This document shows, one piece after another, positions 63,131 to 64,000 of a stretch of 64,000 nt of DNA. The translations under genes and the position numbers were made by a program. Source of the DNA: an uncultured Aquimarina sp. (GTDB taxonomy: Bacteria; Bacteroidota; Bacteroidia; Flavobacteriales; Flavobacteriaceae); NCBI GenBank assembly GCA_947501475.1, contig CANMWA010000002.1, positions 248,001 to 312,000 on the forward strand. Direction: 5' to 3'. Position 1 is the stretch's first letter; each line of letters begins with the position of its first letter. The notes under the pieces are model-generated. The model was not told where the DNA came from. It saw nothing but the letters and a program-made list of their open reading frames with translations, and searched no databases.

Positions 63131-64000
63131 TTATCCTTCAATTACTTTTAACACCAATTTCCCCATTTTATCTCCAGAGAATAATCGTAAAAATGTTTCA
63201 TGAAAATTTTCAATACCGTCATATACATCTTCTTTACTTTTTAATTTTCCTTGAGCCATCCAGCCACCCATTTCCATAGCTGCTTTGCCATAATCTTTGG
63301 CATAATCCATTACTACCATTCCTTGCATCGTAGCACGATTTACTAATAAGGATAAATAATTAGCAGGGCCTTTTATAGCTACTTTATTATTGTATTGTGA
63401 AATCGCCCCACAGATTACTATACGAGCATGCATACGTAAACGCGCTAAAGCGGCATCGAGAATTTCTCCTCCTACATTATCAAAATACACATCAATACCT
63501 TTAGGACATTCACGTTTTAATCCTTCATGAATATTTTCTGATTTATAATCGATAGCTCCATCAAATCCTAATTCGTCGACTACATATTTACATTTATCTG
63601 CTCCACCAGCTATACCAATGACACGACAACCCTTGATTTTAGCAATTTGTCCTACTATACTTCCAACTGCACCCGCTGCACCAGAAACTAAAACGGTTTC
63701 TCCTTCTTTAATTTTTCCTACTTCCAAAATTCCAAAATAAGCAGTCATTCCCGGCATACCTAAAGTCCCAATATACATTGGCAGAGGCGCTAAACTAGGA
63801 TCTACTTGATACCAATTATCTCCATTTGTTACTGCATATTGTTGAACTCCTCCCCATCCCGTTAGGTAATCCCCTTCTTTAAATTTTGGGTGATTGTTCG
63901 ATTTTATCACTTTACCTATTGATCCAGATCGCATTACATCATCGATTTGCACCGGTTCTATATATGATTTTCCTTCATTCATCCAACCACGCATAGCTGG
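63131..64000 (-). CDS. NADP-dependent oxidoreductase (alkenal reductase type), 5' end cut
   Basis: The frame stays open to the right edge. An internal ATG at 63992-63994 is preceded by Pro-Ala in the family-conserved DPAMRGWMN pattern, so the true start lies beyond the window and at least 40 residues are missing. Motifs: GTLGMPGMTAYFGILEVG, LVSGAAGAVGSIVGQIAKIKGCRVIGIAGG (NADP) and VDVYFDNVGGE-like (here IDVYFDNVGGEILD). It is a double-bond reductase or prostaglandin reductase-like MDR, with the fused pathway set downstream. Function by family only. Confidence 0.85.
   Translation of the reverse strand, partial: PAMRGWMNEGKSYIEPVQIDDVMRSGSIGKVIKSNNHPKFKEGDYLTGWGGVQQYAVTNGDNWYQVDPSLAPLPMYIGTLGMPGMTAYFGILEVGKIKEGETVLVSGAAGAVGSIVGQIAKIKGCRVIGIAGGADKCKYVVDELGFDGAIDYKSENIHEGLKRECPKGIDVYFDNVGGEILDAALARLRMHARIVICGAISQYNNKVAIKGPANYLSLLVNRATMQGMVVMDYAKDYGKAAMEMGGWMAQGKLKSKEDVYDGIENFHETFLRLFSGDKMGKLVLKVIEG

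Noticed and set aside
1..64000. CRISPR arrays, tRNA or rRNA genes, insertion sequences
   Set aside because: I saw no repeat-spacer pattern, cloverleaf, conserved rRNA stretch or transposase on either strand.

Overview
The window looks like chromosome from a marine member of the Flavobacteriaceae (Bacteroidetes). It is AT-rich. Several genes are preceded by the Bacteroidetes -7 promoter element TAnnTTTG, with little Shine-Dalgarno signal. The gene families (DUF2911, fused E1 alpha/beta dehydrogenase, MutS2 without an Smr tail, the large PIG-L deacetylase) are typical of that group. A genus such as Aquimarina is possible but cannot be fixed from the sequence alone. I saw no rRNA, tRNA, IS element, CRISPR array or phage gene.

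Region 1 (1-29439) is a large surface or exopolysaccharide locus read almost wholly on the minus strand, in two transcription blocks. The block 29439->13758 starts with nucleotide-sugar genes (TviC/WbpP-like epimerase, TviB/WbpA-like dehydrogenase). It continues with a Wzx flippase, a PP-loop protein, a polysaccharide pyruvyl transferase, a methyltransferase, an acyltransferase-3, two paralogous GT4 enzymes, a serine-acetyltransferase-like enzyme, an EpsG-type polymerase, GT2, GT4 and a CapK-type adenylate-forming enzyme. It ends at a perfect palindromic terminator. The block 11254->1 holds a PglA-like GT4, two tandem sugar-transfer ATP-grasp proteins, a second CapK, a PglC-like initiating sugar transferase, a GNAT-like protein, an adenylation enzyme, a discrete carrier protein, a second PglC-like enzyme, a PglD/NeuD acetyltransferase, a FAD/NAD(P)-binding protein and the start of a possible acyltransferase cut by the window edge. 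A parallel beta-helix lipoprotein (11679-13658) lies between the blocks on the opposite strand. The carrier-protein, ligase and acyltransferase-like genes between two near-identical sugar transferases are the most novel-looking part: a likely route for acylating or aminoacylating a glycan.

Region 2 (29694-45902) is housekeeping and accessory metabolism: E1 dehydrogenase, a run of 2OG-type oxygenase, SUI1, DUF1835 and nucleoside phosphorylase genes, a cytoplasmic substrate-binding-like protein, Ung, MutS2, a PIG-L deacetylase with an SSS symporter and a Gfo/Idh/MocA oxidoreductase, and a membrane-protein plus XRE regulator pair with repeated operator-like sites. Several unlisted small membrane proteins lie between these genes.

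Region 3 (45973-51804) has a DUF2911 protein, an aquaporin, a probable photolyase operon (SRPBCC, SDR, photolyase) behind a strong dyad, and an outer-membrane beta-barrel protein.

Region 4 (51954-58769) is a histidine utilisation operon hutH-hutI-hutU-hutG with a divergent LysR regulator. After a 633-base spacer holding a possible peptide or sRNA gene, Region 5 (59403-64000) carries a hypothetical protein, a monoglyceride-lipase-like hydrolase and a minus-strand set of MaoC, FabG-like SDR and two quinone/alkenal oxidoreductases suggestive of acyl-CoA or aldehyde metabolism. The last is cut by the right edge.
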